From positions 1 through 5,319 of the forward strand of contig CAJBLW010000607.1 in NCBI GenBank assembly GCA_903953985.1: a stretch of 5,319 bases of DNA. The letters run 5' to 3'. Shown in pieces: positions 4,759 to 5,319 of this stretch. Position numbers and translations under genes: made by a program. The notes beneath the pieces are model-generated. The model was not told the DNA's origin. It made no database searches and worked only from the letters and a program-made list of their open reading frames with translations. Every line of letters begins with the position of its first letter. Within the stretch, counting starts at the first letter, position 1. The DNA is from an uncultured Burkholderiales bacterium (GTDB taxonomy: Bacteria; Pseudomonadota; Gammaproteobacteria; Burkholderiales; Burkholderiaceae_C).

Positions 4759-5319
4759 TGTCTCGCATGCTGGGTCAGCAGAGTCTGGCATTTGAAGACG
4801 AGGCCTTGGTGGCCGACCGGTTGCTGAACTGGCCCCCTGATCTGCAAACACTGGATGAGGGGTGGCGGACGCATGTGGTTGAGTTTTTAGCCTCTGCGGT
4901 TGGGCGTGGCTTGTCTGCGCGTTTGACCGATGCCCTGAATTCGGGGGCCATCATTTATCCACCAGATCCTTTTCGGGCGCTGCGATTGACCCCGCTGAGC
5001 CAGGTGCGTGTGGTGATTCTGGGTCAAGACCCGTACCACGGACCGGGACAGGCTGAAGGATTGGCCTTTTCGGTGGTGTCTGGGGTGCGCTTGCCACCCA
5101 GTTTGCGAAATATATTCAAGGAGTTGCAGCAAAGTCTGGGTGTGACGATGCCAACTAACGGGTCACTGGTGCGCTGGGCAAGACAAGGGGTCTTGCTGAT
5201 GAACACTTGCTTGACGGTAAAAGCTGGACAAGCCGCCAGTCATGCTCGTTGGGGCTGGGAGATTTTGAGCGATGAGTTGGTCAAAAGTGTAGCCCAAAGT
5301 TCCACGCCGGTGGTTTTCA
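4758..5319 (+). CDS. ung: Uracil-DNA glycosylase, family 1, N-terminal part (3' end outside the window)
   Basis: Ung removes uracil from DNA, produced by cytosine deamination or dUMP incorporation, and starts base-excision repair. The frame is open for 187 codons to the window edge. Visible landmarks are IIYPPDPFRAL (65-75), the catalytic loop VVILGQDPYHGPGQAEGLAFSV with Asp91 as the activating residue, LPPSLRNIFKEL, GSLVRWARQGVLLMNTCLTV with the uracil-contacting Asn149, and AGQAASHARWGWE. The C-terminal HPSPLS-type motif with the catalytic His lies beyond the window. The N-terminus (about 1-35) is not a conserved part of the family. ATG 4758 is the first start in frame and overlaps the trpC TGA by one base; a second ATG at 4767 is possible. 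No clear Shine-Dalgarno is seen, so initiation probably depends on ribosomes finishing trpC. Confidence 0.95.
   Translation, partial: MSRMLGQQSLAFEDEALVADRLLNWPPDLQTLDEGWRTHVVEFLASAVGRGLSARLTDALNSGAIIYPPDPFRALRLTPLSQVRVVILGQDPYHGPGQAEGLAFSVVSGVRLPPSLRNIFKELQQSLGVTMPTNGSLVRWARQGVLLMNTCLTVKAGQAASHARWGWEILSDELVKSVAQSSTPVVF

Noticed and set aside
5021..5032. Short hairpin GGGTC-AA-GACCC in ung
   Set aside because: It is a 5-bp stem that falls in codons for the invariant GQDP motif; it is explained by coding and has no T-run.
1..5319. Search for tRNA or rRNA genes, CRISPR arrays, insertion sequences, attachment sites, riboswitches or a trp leader peptide
   Set aside because: Nearly all sequence is accounted for by the trp-operon genes and ung. 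No repeat arrays, transposase motifs, tRNA-like folds or Trp-codon-rich leader were seen.

Overview
The window is a stretch of a tryptophan-biosynthesis operon. All genes lie on the + strand and are packed tightly, mostly with overlapping start and stop codons. The order is trpE (3' end only) - trpG - threonine aldolase (ltaE-like) - LysE/RhtB-family exporter - trpD - a 137-base gap holding a doubtful 45-codon ORF - trpC - ung (5' part only). The moderately GC-rich codon use and the protein sequences suggest a betaproteobacterium of the order Burkholderiales, most likely Comamonadaceae (Limnohabitans, Rhodoferax, Polaromonas or Acidovorax type). This placement rests on remembered resemblance, not on a search.

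Bases 1-1000 hold the two subunits of anthranilate synthase: the C-terminal part of TrpE, then the complete glutamine amidotransferase TrpG. Bases 997-2764 hold two genes that are not classical trp genes: a PLP-dependent low-specificity threonine aldolase, whose start overlaps the trpG stop by 4 bases, and a small-amino-acid exporter 4 bases after it. Bases 2804-4758 return to the pathway with TrpD (anthranilate to phosphoribosylanthranilate) and TrpC (indole-3-glycerol phosphate synthase). From 4758 the window runs into family-1 uracil-DNA glycosylase, which is cut by the window end. The genes trpF, trpB and trpA are absent, as expected for the split trpEGDC / trpFBA layout common in proteobacteria.

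TrpE and TrpG make anthranilate from chorismate, TrpD adds the ribose phosphate, and TrpC closes the indole ring after the TrpF step encoded elsewhere. The aldolase releases glycine, which could feed serine for tryptophan synthase, and the exporter could relieve amino-acid excess; both links are inference. No promoter, attenuator leader or convincing end-of-operon terminator is visible, so the operon promoter should lie upstream of the window.

The window is mainly ordinary housekeeping sequence, and I found no exotic system. The points most worth a second look are a 12-bp hairpin followed by six T's inside the trpC coding sequence, the small in-frame ORF and unused strong Shine-Dalgarno sequence between trpD and trpC, the two non-trp genes inside the operon, and a near-perfect palindrome in the loop region of the exporter gene.
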